58,396 bases of DNA from JBDHUW01 sp964642385 (GCA_964642385.1 CAZXON010000006.1:1-58396); one strand, 5' to 3'. Shown: positions 43,705 to 55,763, counted from the stretch's first letter. Notes: generated by a model from the letters alone, not told the origin. Numbers and translations: made by a program.

Positions 43705-44901
43705 ATGCAGGACTTAAAAGCTATTTTTGATATTGGAAACGGATATATTAAAGGTGCTTTAATTGAAAAAGAAGACGGGAAGACTGTCGTGCTCGCAAAG
43801 GAGATTATCAAAACAAAGTGAATGCGTAAAGGAAAGATCCTAGATGCTGATGATTTACTAATATCATTCTCGTCAATCATAGAATCTTTTCATAAAAAAT
43901 TAGGAGATGACTATTTGGATCAGGTATTTATTGGATTATCTCATCCGGAAATGCTTATCACAAGGATGCATGAACAAAAAAGAGTGATGACTGAGAAAAT
44001 TACACACGATGACATAAATCATTTATCGAAAATCATCACTGATATTTCAGGACAACCAAATTATGAAATCATTAAAATCATACCAGTAAATCGAGTAATC
44101 GATGATGAGAGAAAGGAAAAAGATCCATTAGGATTGAGCGCTAAAAAACTAGAACTCGTTGCTGACGTGTTTATGATACCAAAAAGTTTTTACAACAATC
44201 TTATCGAAATATTTGATAAGTTGAGCTTAAGAGTAGTAGATATAGTGCCAACTATCTTATGATTAGCTGAGGTTACATTAGATTTTGATTTGAAAGACTT
44301 GTGATCATGCCTCATTGATATATGAGCCAATCAAACAACAATGGCTGTATATGAAGAGTGATTACCATTATCATACTATGTGTTACCAGTCGGAGGAGAG
44401 GACGTTACCAGAGACATATCCTTGGGCTTACAAGTAGACATAAAAGAAGCTGAAGAGATTAAAAAACGTTTTGGATCACATGCTATTTGAGAGAAACCAG
44501 ATCCAGATATGCCTATAGATCAATCATTTTTGCAAGAGATTATTGGAGCAAGATACGAACAAATATTTTGATACTGTCAGGAGCACCTCATTGATTTAGA
44601 AAAAGATGCTAGACTTCCATGAGGTGTCTTTCTTGTCTGAGGATGAGCAAAAACTGATGGGATAGAAAATATTGCAAAACGCACATTTAAATTAGCTACG
44701 TTCATGGGGAAGGATATTATCTATGGAGTGGGGGATATATCTCACAATCCACAACTTCTTTCTTTAATAGGTATCTATGGATGGGCTGAAAAATATTATG
44801 ATGGATGAAAAAAACGATTTAGCAATATATCATTGAGTGGCATCAACTTTGGCTGAGACTTCTTTGGAAAAATATGGCAACGAATAAAAAATGTATTCTA
44901 A
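43705..44901 (+). CDS. ftsA: cell division protein FtsA
   Basis: 398 residues, actin-like ATPase. KAIFDIGNGYIKGALIE is phosphate-1, SCLIDIGANQTTMAVYEEGL phosphate-2, LPVGGEDVTRDISLGLQ follows, and GGVFLVGGGAKTDGIENIAK is the adenosine motif with several TGA-coded Gly. It anchors FtsZ to the membrane; the C-terminal end (FFGKIWQRIKNVF) is an amphipathic membrane-targeting helix. Directly followed by ftsZ with an 81-bp spacer. Confidence 0.9.
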
Positions 44902-44982
44902 AAACAAAATACTCATGTAACTTCTTTCTTTCACAACAAGTTCTTACAATATATATTATTTACTTCTCTATATATACGAAAC

Positions 44983-46182
44983 ATGATTTTAACAGAAATC
45001 CAACCAGAATTTATCCCAGGCGCTAGAATAAAAGTTATTGGTGTATGATGAGCTGGCGTAAATGCGGTAAATCGCATGATCTCAGATGGGATCGAGTGAG
45101 TAGAATTCATTGCTGTTAACACTGATGCACAACAATTAGCAAACAGCCTTTGTGATCGCAAAGTAAATATTGGTCTTAACCTTACAAAATGATTATGAGC
45201 AGGTGCAAGTCCTGACATTGGTAGAAAAGCCGCTGAAGAAGATCAAGAAAACATTAAGGCAATCTTAAAAGATGCTGATATGGTATTCATCTCAGCTGGT
45301 ATGGGTTGAGGTACAGGTACTGGTGGAGCTCCAGTAATTGCGCAAATTGCAAAAGAAATGGGTGTTTTGACTGTAGCAGTAGTTACCAAACCATTCTCAT
45401 TTGAAGGGAAACAAAGATTTATCAATGCAACAGAATGACTCGAGAGAATGAAAAATTCTGTTGATACTTTGATAATCATCCCAAATGATAAAATATTCAA
45501 TGTCGTTGACAAAAAAACAACATTTAAGCAAGCTTTCTCTATGATAGACAAGGTTCTTACATTGGGAGTGCAAGGTATTACTGATCTTATCATCAAACCA
45601 TGATTGATCAATATCGATTTTGCGGATATTAGACGTATTATGATAGACTCTGGAACAGCTGTATTGGGAATCGGATATGGAGAAGGAGAAAATAGAGCAG
45701 TAGAAGCTGCTAGAAGAGCAGTTGACAATCCATTACTTGACGCTCATCTTGATGGTGCAAAAAGTATAATCTTTGCAGTAACTGGTGGTGAAGACTTAAC
45801 TCCAGTTGAAGTACAAGATGCAGCAAGAATTGTAGAAGAAATTGCAGACCCTGATGCGAACATTATTTGGGGAATGACATACGACGAAAGTTATCAAGGA
45901 GAAGTAAAGGTTACAATAATTGCAACTGGATTCTCTGACTCAAATCAAGATATGTTACTGAGAGCTGGAAACATTAGAGAGATGACAGGCGGATGGAGAA
46001 ATAAAGGCACTCCTTCAAGTAACAGAAGTCAGGATTTTCTTTGAAGAAGCATGGCTTCAGAAGGGGTTACTCCTGCAGGCAATCATCCTTACGCACAAAA
46101 CGCTCAAGAACAACAAGCGCCAGCTAAACCAGAAATCGACTTTGAAACACCTCCTTTTTTGAGAAAAAAACTATGACAATAA
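44983..46182 (+). CDS. ftsZ: cell division protein FtsZ
   Basis: 399 residues. IKVIGVGGAGVNAVNRMI, NTDAQQLANS, and the tubulin signature SAGMGGGTGTGGAPVIAQ near residues 105-115, where one Gly of GGGTGTG is TGA; NVDKK-like T7 loop region INIDFADIRRIMIDSGTAVL. C-terminal peptide FETPPFLRKKLGQ is the FtsA-binding tail. It polymerises with GTP to form the division ring. A terminator follows at 46,236-46,328. Confidence 0.95.
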
Positions 46183-46235
46183 TTCTGTCAGTTAGATAAT
46201 CATTAAAAAGTAAAACTATTTACATACTAGAAATT

Positions 46236-46328
46236 CCCCTCGCCGATGAAAGCTTCGATCTATCGAAGAACTCATCCCATCCCGAGAATATCGGGAAATG
46301 AAAGTCTCGCCTTGGCGGGGCTTTTTTT
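46236..46328 (+). terminator. complex terminator after ftsZ
   Basis: Outer arms CCCCTCGCC and CGCC-TT-GGCGGGG enclose small hairpins (GCTTCGATCTATCGAAG, TCCCGAGAATATCGGGA) and a CTTTTTTT tail follows. Good intrinsic terminator for ftsA-ftsZ. The following 46,331-46,567 can be read as a 78-codon frame, but it runs through a repeat and is not called. Confidence 0.7.
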
Positions 46329-46448
46329 ATATGGAAAATAACGAGAGTTCTTCATCTAAAACTCTTCCTAAAAAAAATCTGGCAGTTGAGACAAACTTCT
46401 TCTCTTTTGTGGTGATTAACTTTTATTGTGTTGTTTGCTTTTTTGTCA

Positions 46449-46510
46449 CGACGAGTCGGGACATTGCCCGCACCATCTATGGTCATATATCGGAAAACGA
46501 TAGGACGGGC
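46449..46510 (+). repeat. dispersed palindromic repeat, copy 3
   Basis: CGACGAGTCG hairpin followed by a 45-bp core (46,466-46,510) that opens GCCCGCACC and closes ACGATAGGACGGGC. Its middle (ATCTATGGTCA) resembles copy 2 (ATTTATGGTCA). It lies between the ftsZ terminator and the Trm11-like gene. Confidence 0.7.
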
Positions 46511-46592
46511 AACCTGCATAGATTTCTAACTGCTCTTGATAAACAAGCATCTTTTCCATATTCTTAAGATGTTTAATAATTTTGTATAAACC

Positions 46593-47633
46593 ATGACAAC
46601 ATACGGAGTAATTCTAGGTAAACATCTTGATATCTCGCGTGCAGAAATTTTTGCACACGGGTTTTTTATCAAAAAACACCACAACCAACAAGTTGCTATT
46701 TTAGAAAACAACAATGAACCCAAGCTTGTAGAAAGCATTTTAAGCCGTCTTTGAGGTATCGTAAAACGATGAGTTGTTGTGTGAATTGAAGAAATTCAAA
46801 AAACAGATCTTGTTGGAGTTTCGACCAGAGAGTTGGGAGGGTATCTCAAAAAAAACGAGCTAATAAAAAGATACAAAGAAATAGATCTATTGCACACAGA
46901 CACAGAGATACAAAAGTTGCAAAGTGAATATGTCCAATTGGACAATGATTTTCATCAAATCCTTCATATCACAAACTATCAAAACATAGATCGTTTTTCA
47001 AAAATAGACTTTGATAAGCCAGTGAATAGCATGCAAATTGGCATGATGCCTTCAAAACTAACACAAATTATGGTAAATATATGAGTAGGGAAAACCACAC
47101 AGTGAGCTGGAACAACGACCATTTATGATCCATTTATGGGGCTTGGAACGACCTATATGATTGCGAATAGCATGTGATACAATGTTATAGGTTCTGATAT
47201 CAATATCACTCCAGCAAAACAAAATCTGCCTTGGCGAAAAAAACAGAGCATATCACAAGATTTACCGATTACACTTTTTTTGCAAGATGCAACGCAAAGT
47301 CTTAATAAACCATTTTTAAAACATGTAACCTGTATCGTTACAGAGTGATGGCTTGGACATATCATTACCGCCAAGACAAGACCTCTTGAAATAGAACTGT
47401 ATTCTCAAGAAATTCAAAAACTCTACATCGCTTGGATTAATAACATGTTTCCGCTTTGGGAACACATGAAAATCGTTTGTGCAATACCTCACCACACATG
47501 AGGAGATAACAAACACGTCACTGCAATTTTACATCACTGCGAAAAAAAAGGCATAAAAGTGGAAACAATCCCCCAAGTATACACCAGATCATGACAAAAA
47601 GTTTGAAGGAAAATCGTTATTTTGAGTTGGTAG
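46593..47633 (+). CDS. Trm11-like tRNA (guanine-N2) methyltransferase
   Basis: 346 residues. N-terminal ~170 residues are a divergent THUMP-like part (TTYGVILGKHLDISRAEIFA). The Rossmann domain has TTIYDPFMGLGTTYMIANSM (motif I with DPFxGxGT) and YNVIGSDINITPAK (motif II). The NPPY-type motif IV is altered to CIVTEGWLGH, where the TEGWLG form is known in bacterial Trm11-like proteins. Probably methylates G10 of tRNAs. TGA codes most of the motif Gly. Just upstream of the uvrB N-terminal gene (77 bp). Confidence 0.8.
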
Positions 47634-47710
47634 TCAGCTATCCTAAACAATAACAGATATATCCACTAGAAAAACTTGCTTCTGCACCAAAAATTCCTAT
47701 ATATACAGCT

Positions 47711-49177
47711 ATGTTTCAACTTCAAGCATCATACAAACCACAAGGAGATCAACCAGTAGCGATCAAGACAATTCTTGAAAATTTTGCAAAATGAGAAAAA
47801 CAGAATGTTTTGCTAGGAGCTACAGGAACAGGGAAAACTTTTACCATTGCAAATATTATCCAGGAAATACAAAAACCGACTCTTGTAATTTCGCACAACA
47901 AAACTCTTGCAGCACAGTTAGCAACTGAGTTTAAATATTTTTTTCCAAATAACGCCGTACATTATTTTGTCTCATATTTTGATTATTATCAACCAGAAAG
48001 TTACCTACCCGATAAAGATATCTATATCGAAAAAGAAGCTACCATAAACAAAGAGATTGAGATGTACAGATTGGGAGCCCTTGCATCATTGACCTCTCGC
48101 GAAGACGTAATTATCGTCTCATCGGTGTCCGCATTGTATTGATTAGGGAAAAAAGAAACGTTTTCTGAAAACAGCTTGTATTTTGAAGTTGGAAAGGAAT
48201 ATGATTTCCAAACGATCAAAAAACAACTTATAAAAATGCAATACAAACCCATGTTGGGCAAAGTTGAATCTGGGAGTTTTGATCTCAAAGGAGAGATCTT
48301 AGATATTTTTTCATCAATTGAAAACATCGTCTATCGTCTTATCTTTAATGAAAATGAGTTAGAAATCATTCAGCTAAAAGAAGCGACCAGCTTCAAAGAC
48401 CTATGAACAACACAAAGAGTTCATATTTGGCCATCTTCTCAATACTTACAAGATATGTGAGATGTAGAAGAGATCTTGAAAGCGATCGAACAAGAAATGA
48501 AAGAAAGAGTACAAGAGCTCAAGAAAGCAGGTATGGAACTGGAAGCACATAGGATTCAAAAACGTGTAATGTACGACATCAGGATGATCAAGGAAGTTGG
48601 ATTTGTAAATGGTATAGAAAATTATAGCGTCTATTTTGACAACCGCAAACATGGCGAATCACCGTATACCATATTTGACTATTTCCCAGACGATATGCTG
48701 CTTATCATGGACGAATCACATATGTCAGTTCCGCAATTACAAGGGATGCCTCAAGCAGATAAATCCAGAAAGATAAACTTGATAGAACATGGATTCAGAC
48801 TACCATCCGCAATCGATCATAGACCGCTTAACTTCCAAGAGCTAGAAACAATAATTTGACGACAATGCCACTGAAAAAAACTACCTATGCTTGATGAAAA
48901 AAAGATAAAAAAGAACGCAAAAACAATATTTTTATCTGCAACCCCTGCACAATACGAGATAGATAAAAGCCAGTCTGTCGTTGAACAAATTATTAGACCT
49001 ACTGGACTATTGGATCCGATATCATACGTCTACCCAAAATCATGAGATACCAAAATTCTAGAAAAATCGCTTGATAGACTACTTGAGAAAAAACCTTTTT
49101 TAACGAAATATCTAGAAAACTATGAGCTTGAAAAATGAGCCGACCTGAAAGATGTTTTTGAATCAATTGGAGAGTAG
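47711..49177 (+). CDS. uvrB: UvrB N-terminal half (lobe 1, damage-binding domain)
   Basis: 488 residues. FQLQASYKPQGDQPVAIKTI, Walker A LLGATGTGKT (residues 36-43), beta-hairpin YFDYYQPESYLPDKDIYI (~89), MYRLGALASLTSREDVIIVS, DESH motif II (LLIMDESHMSVPQLQGM, ~334), motif III SATPAQYEI and VEQIIRPTGLLDP. It then leaves UvrB sequence: instead of lobe 2 there are ~50 novel residues (SLDRLLEKKPFLTKYLENYE, ending DVFESIGE) and a TAG. The second lobe with the UVR domain is at 31,853-32,677. TATATA lies 7 bp before the ATG. Confidence 0.92.
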
Positions 49178-49210
49178 TGTTTCTGAATTATATCTATGTC
49201 CTGATACCTT

Positions 49211-49672
49211 ATGCAAATCATCACCAAAAACAAACATGTATTTTTTGACTACGAGATCTTTGATACCTATGATACTGGTATTGTTTTGGCATGACATGAA
49301 GTAAAATCGATCAAAAATAAACAAGTTAACATAAAAGATGCAATAGTTATACTGGATGAAAAAGAGCTTATCATATCAAACATGGATGTCCCTTTATACA
49401 GCAAGACAAACATCAACACAATACACTGATCGTATGAACCTAAATGAAAAAGAAAATTACTCATTACAAAGAAAGAATTGTCAAAAATTTTTGCAAAGAC
49501 TACCAAAACATGACTTAGTATAATACCTCTACAAGTATTTACCACTGACAGAGGATTGATCAAAATCACAATTGGAGTGGGTAAATTGAAAAGAAAAGTA
49601 GACAAAAAAGAAACCATCAAAACGAGAGATAGGATTAGAGAAATGGAAAGAGAAATCAAAGAATATAAATAA
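49211..49672 (+). CDS. smpB: tmRNA-binding protein SmpB
   Basis: 153 residues. MQIITKNKHVFFDYEIFDTY, GIVLAGHEVKSIKNKQVNIK (family GxELxGTEVKSLRxG, one Gly by TGA), SYEPKGKRKLLITKKEL and the basic tail KDTRDRIREMEREI. It delivers tmRNA to stalled ribosomes. Follows uvrB-N by 33 bp. I did not find the tmRNA gene in the window. Confidence 0.92.
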
Positions 49673-49702
49673 TTATTATTATATATTAACATTACAGCAC
49701 TT

Positions 49703-50914
49703 ATGAAAAAACTACGGAAAAATATTTTTGGGCGATTGGCAATCTTTGCAGGAATTGGTGTCTATATTTTGTTTAATCATAGTTTCATGCGCACGACCCG
49801 ATGAGACAAGTTTCAAACAAAAGTAAACCCAATACCATACACTACCTATTTTGAAACAGAACAACAAAAACCAACAAGTTTTTTCACCGCACCTGCGTTT
49901 CCTGAATACACATTATGGTGTCATCAAAATCAAAAATTATGTAGTATGATGCCACTGCAACAAATATATGCCGATACGCAGTGGTTGAGTAGTATCCAAT
50001 TCGTTGGCGGACAAATGACATCTCAATGAGTTGATTGATTATATATGCTTTTAGATAATATTACTAATCTTTCACCCTATTCTGATTATCCATATGTGTT
50101 TTGACAGTTACTCATACCACAAGCAAAAGTATCCTTAGATAACAAAAAAATCACGAAAGAAGTAGAAAAATCATGGAAAAACGCCGATCTACTAGCCAAA
50201 AAATGAATCATATTTACATGTGATTCAGGCAAAGTTGACAAAATAAAATCTCTAAGTTTAACAGGATTTTTACAGACAGTATACAATACGGGATTACGTG
50301 AATCACTTGAAAACCCATGCAAAAACTATGAAAATGCTTATTATTGATGATTTAATGCATTTTATTATAGCAATGATATAGAAACCGCAGCATCGTTTTA
50401 TAAAATAGCATCATTCAACGCCAATGTGCCAACTATGGCGCCGCTTATGGCCGCAATAGTCTATGGTAGGTGAGGGCAACATTACAAAAGTGCAATCCTT
50501 TGGTTTGAAAGATATAACGACATCAAAGATGATGCAGAATATGACGAAATTCTAGCGAAAGATGCAGATAAGGCAATTAGAAAATCTGTTATGGAACTAC
50601 AGCTACAAGTACTTACTGAAGCAAGTGAGATTGTTGCAGGCACTGGGAATGTCGATTTTTTCAAAGAAAATCAATGTGAAACAACATATAGTTGTCTAAT
50701 AGAAAAATGAGCCATCAAACAAGCAATCACGAACTCATACTCAAACAACTGCCTTGAAAAAAAAGATGCAACAAATACCATTTGCGACATTCTCACAATC
50801 AGCTTAAATAAAGGCTGGATAAGAAAAGATGGTTATATAAAATATCCTTTTGAATCTGACACAGTTTTTGTTCGAGACGCATCATATAAATCTCGATGGG
50901 TAAAAACTAAATAA
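49703..50914 (+). CDS. membrane-anchored protein of unknown function
   Basis: 403 residues. One N-terminal membrane helix (LAIFAGIGVYILFNHSF), then a helical extracytoplasmic region with six or more Cys in pairs (YTLWCHQNQKLCSM, FTCDSG, NPCKNY, TTYSCLIE). The helical middle (ASFYKIASFNANVPTMAPLM, RGQHYKSAILWFERYNDI) resembles TPR repeats. It starts 30 bp after smpB and is followed by the DUF4012 gene; both look envelope-linked. Many TGA-coded Gly. Family not recognised. Confidence 0.65.
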
Positions 50915-51025
50915 AATATGTCAATGCTAACAAAATGTTTGCGGTCGTCAGTTGTTTGGTATTGCTAAAATATACATCTGTGAGTATTATTGGAAAAGAG
51001 CTTTTTACGGCTTGAAATAAAAAGC

Positions 51026-52534
51026 ATGCGCTCATTTGGATTTAATAAAAACAAACAACCAAAACGATACCAAAACATCAACATATGATTTGCAATTTTT
51101 TGATTCTTTTTTTTCTTGATATTCTCTGCCATCTCTACATTAAAAAACACTGTGCTTGCGACACCACCACAGGAACTATTTAATAGCGACTTGGAACAGC
51201 TTGCTTTGTACTTACAACCATATGATACGCGTGGCGCATCTGTTTTGCTGTCTATGCAACGTATCGTAAAGTGATATAATCAGAACAAAGATTTCTTAAA
51301 AACATATAAAGGTGATATAGAAAATGTTTTACAGTACTTGAGCAACACTCCAAGCGCATTTTCACAACTTGGATTGCAAGAATACAAACCATTTTTAGAT
51401 TTTCTTGCACAGGCGAGTCAAAACAAGGAAGATATTTTTTCGCTCCTAGGCGCAGAAAAAGAACAGACATATATTATATTACTCCAAAATGCAGCTGAAA
51501 AAAGACCAAATGGATGATTTTTTGGCTCGTTTATCAAAATTACTGTCTTTGATGCACATATAACAGATATGCAACTGATAGACAGTTATGTGCCTGGAAC
51601 AATCAATCCAAATGTCACATTAAAAGCTCCAGAATGGGCAAAAAATAGTTTCCTTTCAGGCGACGATACGATAACTTTTCTTGCATCAAACAAGTTTGGA
51701 TTTACCGATATGGATGGTGCGAATATCAAAAAACTCTATGATAAAACGTATAATGATGATATTAGAGGAGTTGTATTTGTAAATTCCAACCTCTTTGCTG
51801 AACTACTAGGCTGATTTCAAGAGCTACTCCGAGAATGGCAGTTTAATAACGCTACGATTGATCTGATTAGATGAGAGATTCTTCCTAACAAGAAAGAGCT
51901 ATACTTCAACGGTGTAAATAATTTCGTCAAAACACATACCACAGATCTCATCAAAGCGATAACCAAAAATTTTGGATATATACAAGAAAATCGCTATTTA
52001 CAAGCACATATTGTTCGTACAAGTGATGGGTTTAAAACTCTCCTTACAGACAATAGCTTAGTTACAAAATTTGATAATCAACACATGTATCTATGGGATT
52101 ACAACAATAGTTATAATAAAATCGACACTTTTATTTCCAAAAACATTTCTATCTTTGATGTTCATAATAAGATAGTATACGATGGCAAACAAGATGTGAT
52201 ACCGATAAATACGCTCTGAAGTGGCATATACACAATGCATATCCAATATGCCATGAATATCCCTGAGAAATACATGAATCTAATGTATTCATACGCACAA
52301 GAGTATGGAATTTCACTCAATGTTAGAGAAAGACACATACTAGCATTATTTGCTGAACGAAGTACAAGAGGCGTTATTTACACACCACAGAATATCGCCA
52401 TAAAAACCATTGATTGACCAGTTAAATCAAAAAACTTCTTTGAAACTCCATTTTCAAACAACGGATTCTATGTCCTTGAAAACACAACAAACAACTCCAT
52501 CAAAGAAGTTATCGTTACATTTGAAGTAAAATAA
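51026..52534 (+). CDS. DUF4012-type envelope protein
   Basis: 502 residues. N-terminal membrane helix (FAIFGFFFFLIFSAISTL) and a large exported domain with AAEKRPNGGFFGSF near residue 155, the DUF4012 hallmark (NxxExRPTGGF), where the second Gly is TGA. DUF4012 proteins occur in Gram-positives and Patescibacteria, often near surface-glycan genes; activity unknown. The end is beta-rich (YVLENTTNNSIKEVIVTFEV). A terminator-bearing repeat follows its stop. Confidence 0.75.
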
Positions 52535-52651
52535 AAAATGCCTCTGAACGAGGCTCTTTACTTTGCTTGCAGAAAGAAAAGAGATGAATCGAAGAGCATA
52601 GAGTGGATAGATTATAGACACCATTATAGTTTAATTTTCCTATAATCTAAA
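52535..52651. repeat. terminator-bearing repeat, copy 3
   Basis: Same order as the tandem pair at 25,471: GCCTCTGAACGAGGC hairpin, stem with GCTTGCAGAAAGAAAAGAG, GAAGAGCATAGAGTGGATAG and ending AATTTTCCTATAATCTAAA. It lies between the convergent DUF4012 and uvrD-type genes and can act on both strands. Confidence 0.75.
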
Positions 52652-52669
52652 TTATTTTTCATGATTATG

Positions 52670-55018
52670 CTATCTTTTCTGCAAAAATTTTGCATCCATT
52701 TTTCTGAGACCATATTTGGGATTTCAAAATCTCACAACAACCATATTGTTTCGGACTTCAACAATCTCACCCGCACCAAAAAGTTTGTGATAGATCTGGT
52801 CTCACTCCGAAAAAGTAGGACCAACATATATTCATGTATATTCATTTGAACCAGCGCCAGTGAAATCAAAATGTTTGACAAGCTCTTCTGGAAGCTCATC
52901 AAGAAATCTAGATGGTTCGTTATATTTTTGTTGTCATCGTTGTCTACGCGCATTTGCACATGAAAGAAAAATATGATCTTTGGCACGAGTAATTGCAACA
53001 TACATCAACCTTCTTTCTTCCTCCATTGCATCCTCTTCATACGTAGCACTTGAAAGTGGGAAAATACCTTCTTCTAAACCGACAACAAAAACAATAGGGA
53101 ACTCTAATCATTTACTCGCATGAATTGTCATCAACTGTACCGCATCATTTTGTCCTCCCGTCGTTTCCTCCAAGTCTGTAAGTAATGCAACCTCATCCAA
53201 GAGTTTTGCCAATGCTTCTTTTCCATCCATCAGCCCAGCCAGGACTGGTTCATCAAATTTTTCAGTGAGATTTATAAGTTGGCCAATATTTTCATATTTT
53301 TCGATACCGACATCTTTTCATTCCTGCTCAATCAAATAATCTTTGTAACGGATAGTTGTTACAATTTGCGATATAAATTTCGATGGTGGCGTAGTTGCCA
53401 AAGATTGTGCTAAAAATTGCATAGTCGTCACAAATCACTTGATAGCAGCTTGTGTTTGAGGTCATAATTGTGGCAAATTATTCGTAAGTGGTTTACTTGT
53501 ATCGATGTCCATACTAAATCATCCTTCTAGATGTACATCGCCACCTGATTTTGCCAAATTATTTTTGGTAACAATAAGCGTCGCATCGTACAAAGATATG
53601 TCGTTCTCACTTGCATACATTTCAATTTTCTCTACGGTATCTTGTCAAATTTTCCTTTTTGGTGTATTGATGATTCTTTTACATGAAAGGGAGTCTCTAG
53701 GATTCATAAAAAACTTGAGGTATGAGAGAATATCCTTTATTTCTTTTCTTTCAAAAAATTTGAATCAACCATAAATTTTGTAGGGGATACCTTCTTGCAA
53801 CAGAAGCTGTTCAAAAGGAACCGATTGAGCGTTTGTTCTATATAAAATTGCAACGTCTTTTCGAGATTTTTTCTTATCAACAATAAATTTTTGTATAAGT
53901 TTTATCGTGTTTCCTGCTTCTTCAGACTCAGTTGTATGGGTGAAGGTCATTATACGGTCATTGCCTTCTCTATGCGCTACGACATTCTTATCATATTGTT
54001 TTTTGTTGTTTTTAATTATAAAGTTGCCTGCTTGTACAATATGTGGACGTGAGCGATAATTCATCTGTAATTTAAATATTTCTATATCTGGCCACAATTT
54101 TTTGACTTGCAAAAAGTTCTCCATCATAGCACCACGTCGACGGTAAATACTTTGATAATCGTCTCAAATAAAGGTTATATTAGATCATTTTTTGGTAAGC
54201 AATTTCAACAATTCAAACTGGATTCGGTTTGTGTCTTGCGCTTCATCAACAAGTATGTATTGAAATTTCTTTTGCCAATATGCAAGGATATCAGGGTATT
54301 CTGAGAGCATTTTGTATGCGTACAAAAGCAGGTCATCAAAATCCATCGCATTGTTTGTTTTTAGTTTCTTTTCGTATTTTTCATAGATCATACCAGCGGT
54401 TTTCTCGTAACCCGTATCAGCTTTTTTCATCACTGAGGATGCAAGGATTCACTGGTTTTTGAACTTACTAATGACACTTTTCACCTCGCGCAATTCGATA
54501 TCGTCTTCCATTTTTAATTCTTTGATGCATTGTTTCACGACAGCAGATGATTCGTTTTCATCATAGATAACAAAATCTTTTGTATATCCAAAATCCGTTT
54601 TTGCCAAATCATATTTGAGGATCTTGAGAAACATACTATGGAATGTGCCAATCCATTGAAATGATTGCGCAGTGAGGAGTGGAGTCTCGATTTTTTTCCC
54701 TTCTGTTGGAGAATCTGAGCTCTCCCAGGGCATAGAATCAGTTCATTGTTCAGAGGTATTTGCTTGTACAATATCACGAGCGATACTTTCAAGTCTCTCT
54801 TTCATCTCCTTAGCAGCCTTGTTTGTGAATGTAACAGCCAAAATTGACTCTGGTTTCACACCAATGCCAAAAATAAGATATGCTATCTTATAGGTCAATA
54901 CTCTTGTCTTGCCAGATCACGCTCACGCCAAGATAAGACTAGAGGTGTCTGCAGACAAAGCAGCGTTGCTCTGTTCTTCGTTCAAATTTGCCGAAATATA
55001 TTCTTTTAGATTTATCAT
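52670..55018 (-). CDS. pcrA: UvrD/PcrA-type DNA helicase
   Basis: 782 residues, SF1A. NEEQSNAALSADTSSLILAG and the Walker A AGSGKTRVLTYKI (two Gly by TGA), VTFTNKAAKEMKERL, motif II YILVDEAQDTNRIQFELL, QSIYRRRGA, LQMNYRSRPHIVQAG, motif V LMTIHASKGLEFPIVFVVGL, motif VI EEERRLMYVAITRAKDHIFL. The C-terminal Tudor-like part (DQIYHKLFGAGEIVEV) contacts RNA polymerase in relatives. Repair and replication helicase, here unsplit, in contrast to UvrB and PriA. Whether uvrD or pcrA is not decidable. Confidence 0.92.
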
Positions 55019-55132
55019 TCCTTCTTTGTATTTTTCCCGAGAGAAAATGCTAGGAAAAAAATAAGAAAAATTGTCCAAGATGTCTAAATGAGGATATAAT
55101 AAAGTTGTTAGAAAGTTAAATTCTAATACATT

Positions 55133-55663
55133 TTATCGAGAAAAATATGAAATGAGTGATTCGCTGAACAGTACCAATGGTAATATAACCAATGCTTTGG
55201 CAATAAACCCAGCCAAAAGAAGTGTTCTTAGGGATATTTTTCACTTCAAAAGCAAAACAGCTATCAAGTCAGAAACAATAGGAGCACATAGGAATATTGC
55301 TATCAAGAATGTTACAATTCTTCCAGCTTTTTGATCCATAAATCTGGCAAATTTTTTGTATTGTGATGCAGAAAGCGTCTTTTTGATAAACACATAGACT
55401 ATGTTTTCTTGTTCAGCTTTTTTAGACTCAAAGATTCCACCTTCTAATAAATCCTCATCTTTTTTAGCAAGCTCTTTAGTGGTTTTTTTGAAAAAATAAT
55501 CTATCAACATTCGCAGTGGGATATAACTAACCGTAGCCATAACGACAGAAAAACCGCCAACCATCCACGGATTCGATCATCCCAATAACAACGAGCCGAT
55601 CAATGAGAGTTGAATTGGCGCAAATGCAGGAGGGAATATCCATCCAAAAATATACGATAAACT
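55133..55663 (-). CDS. membrane protein, YqaA/VTT-like, 5' end in gap
   Basis: About 176 visible residues; the start is in the N run. IFGWIFPPAFAPIQLSLIGS, WMVGGFSVVMATVSYIP, a charged loop (ELAKKDEDLLEGGIFESKK), then FLIAIFLCAPIVSDLIAVLL and a last helix ending SYFSR. It is a paralog of the next upstream gene (same FGWxFPP start, CxPIVSxxIAVL core). The small-membrane-protein pattern with a charged central loop and PIVS re-entrant-like segment suggests the SNARE-associated/VTT group, tentatively. TGA as Gly in LLLKGKIS. Confidence 0.6.
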
Positions 55664-55763
55664 NNNNNNNNNNNNNNNNNNNNNNNNNNNNNNNNNNNNN
55701 NNNNNNNNNNNNNNNNNNNNNNNNNNNNNNNNNNNNNNNNNNNNNNNNNNNNNNNNNNNNNNN
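55664..55763. other. assembly gap (100 N)
   Basis: Unlike the other two gaps the flanks do not repeat each other. The gap hides the end of one paralog and the start of the other; comparison of the two proteins suggests that little more than 100 bp is missing. Confidence 0.7.

Noticed and set aside
46331..46567. Possible 78-codon gene after the ftsZ terminator
   Set aside because: Half of it is the palindromic repeat copy 3, there is no TGA-coded Gly and no family likeness; could be chance.
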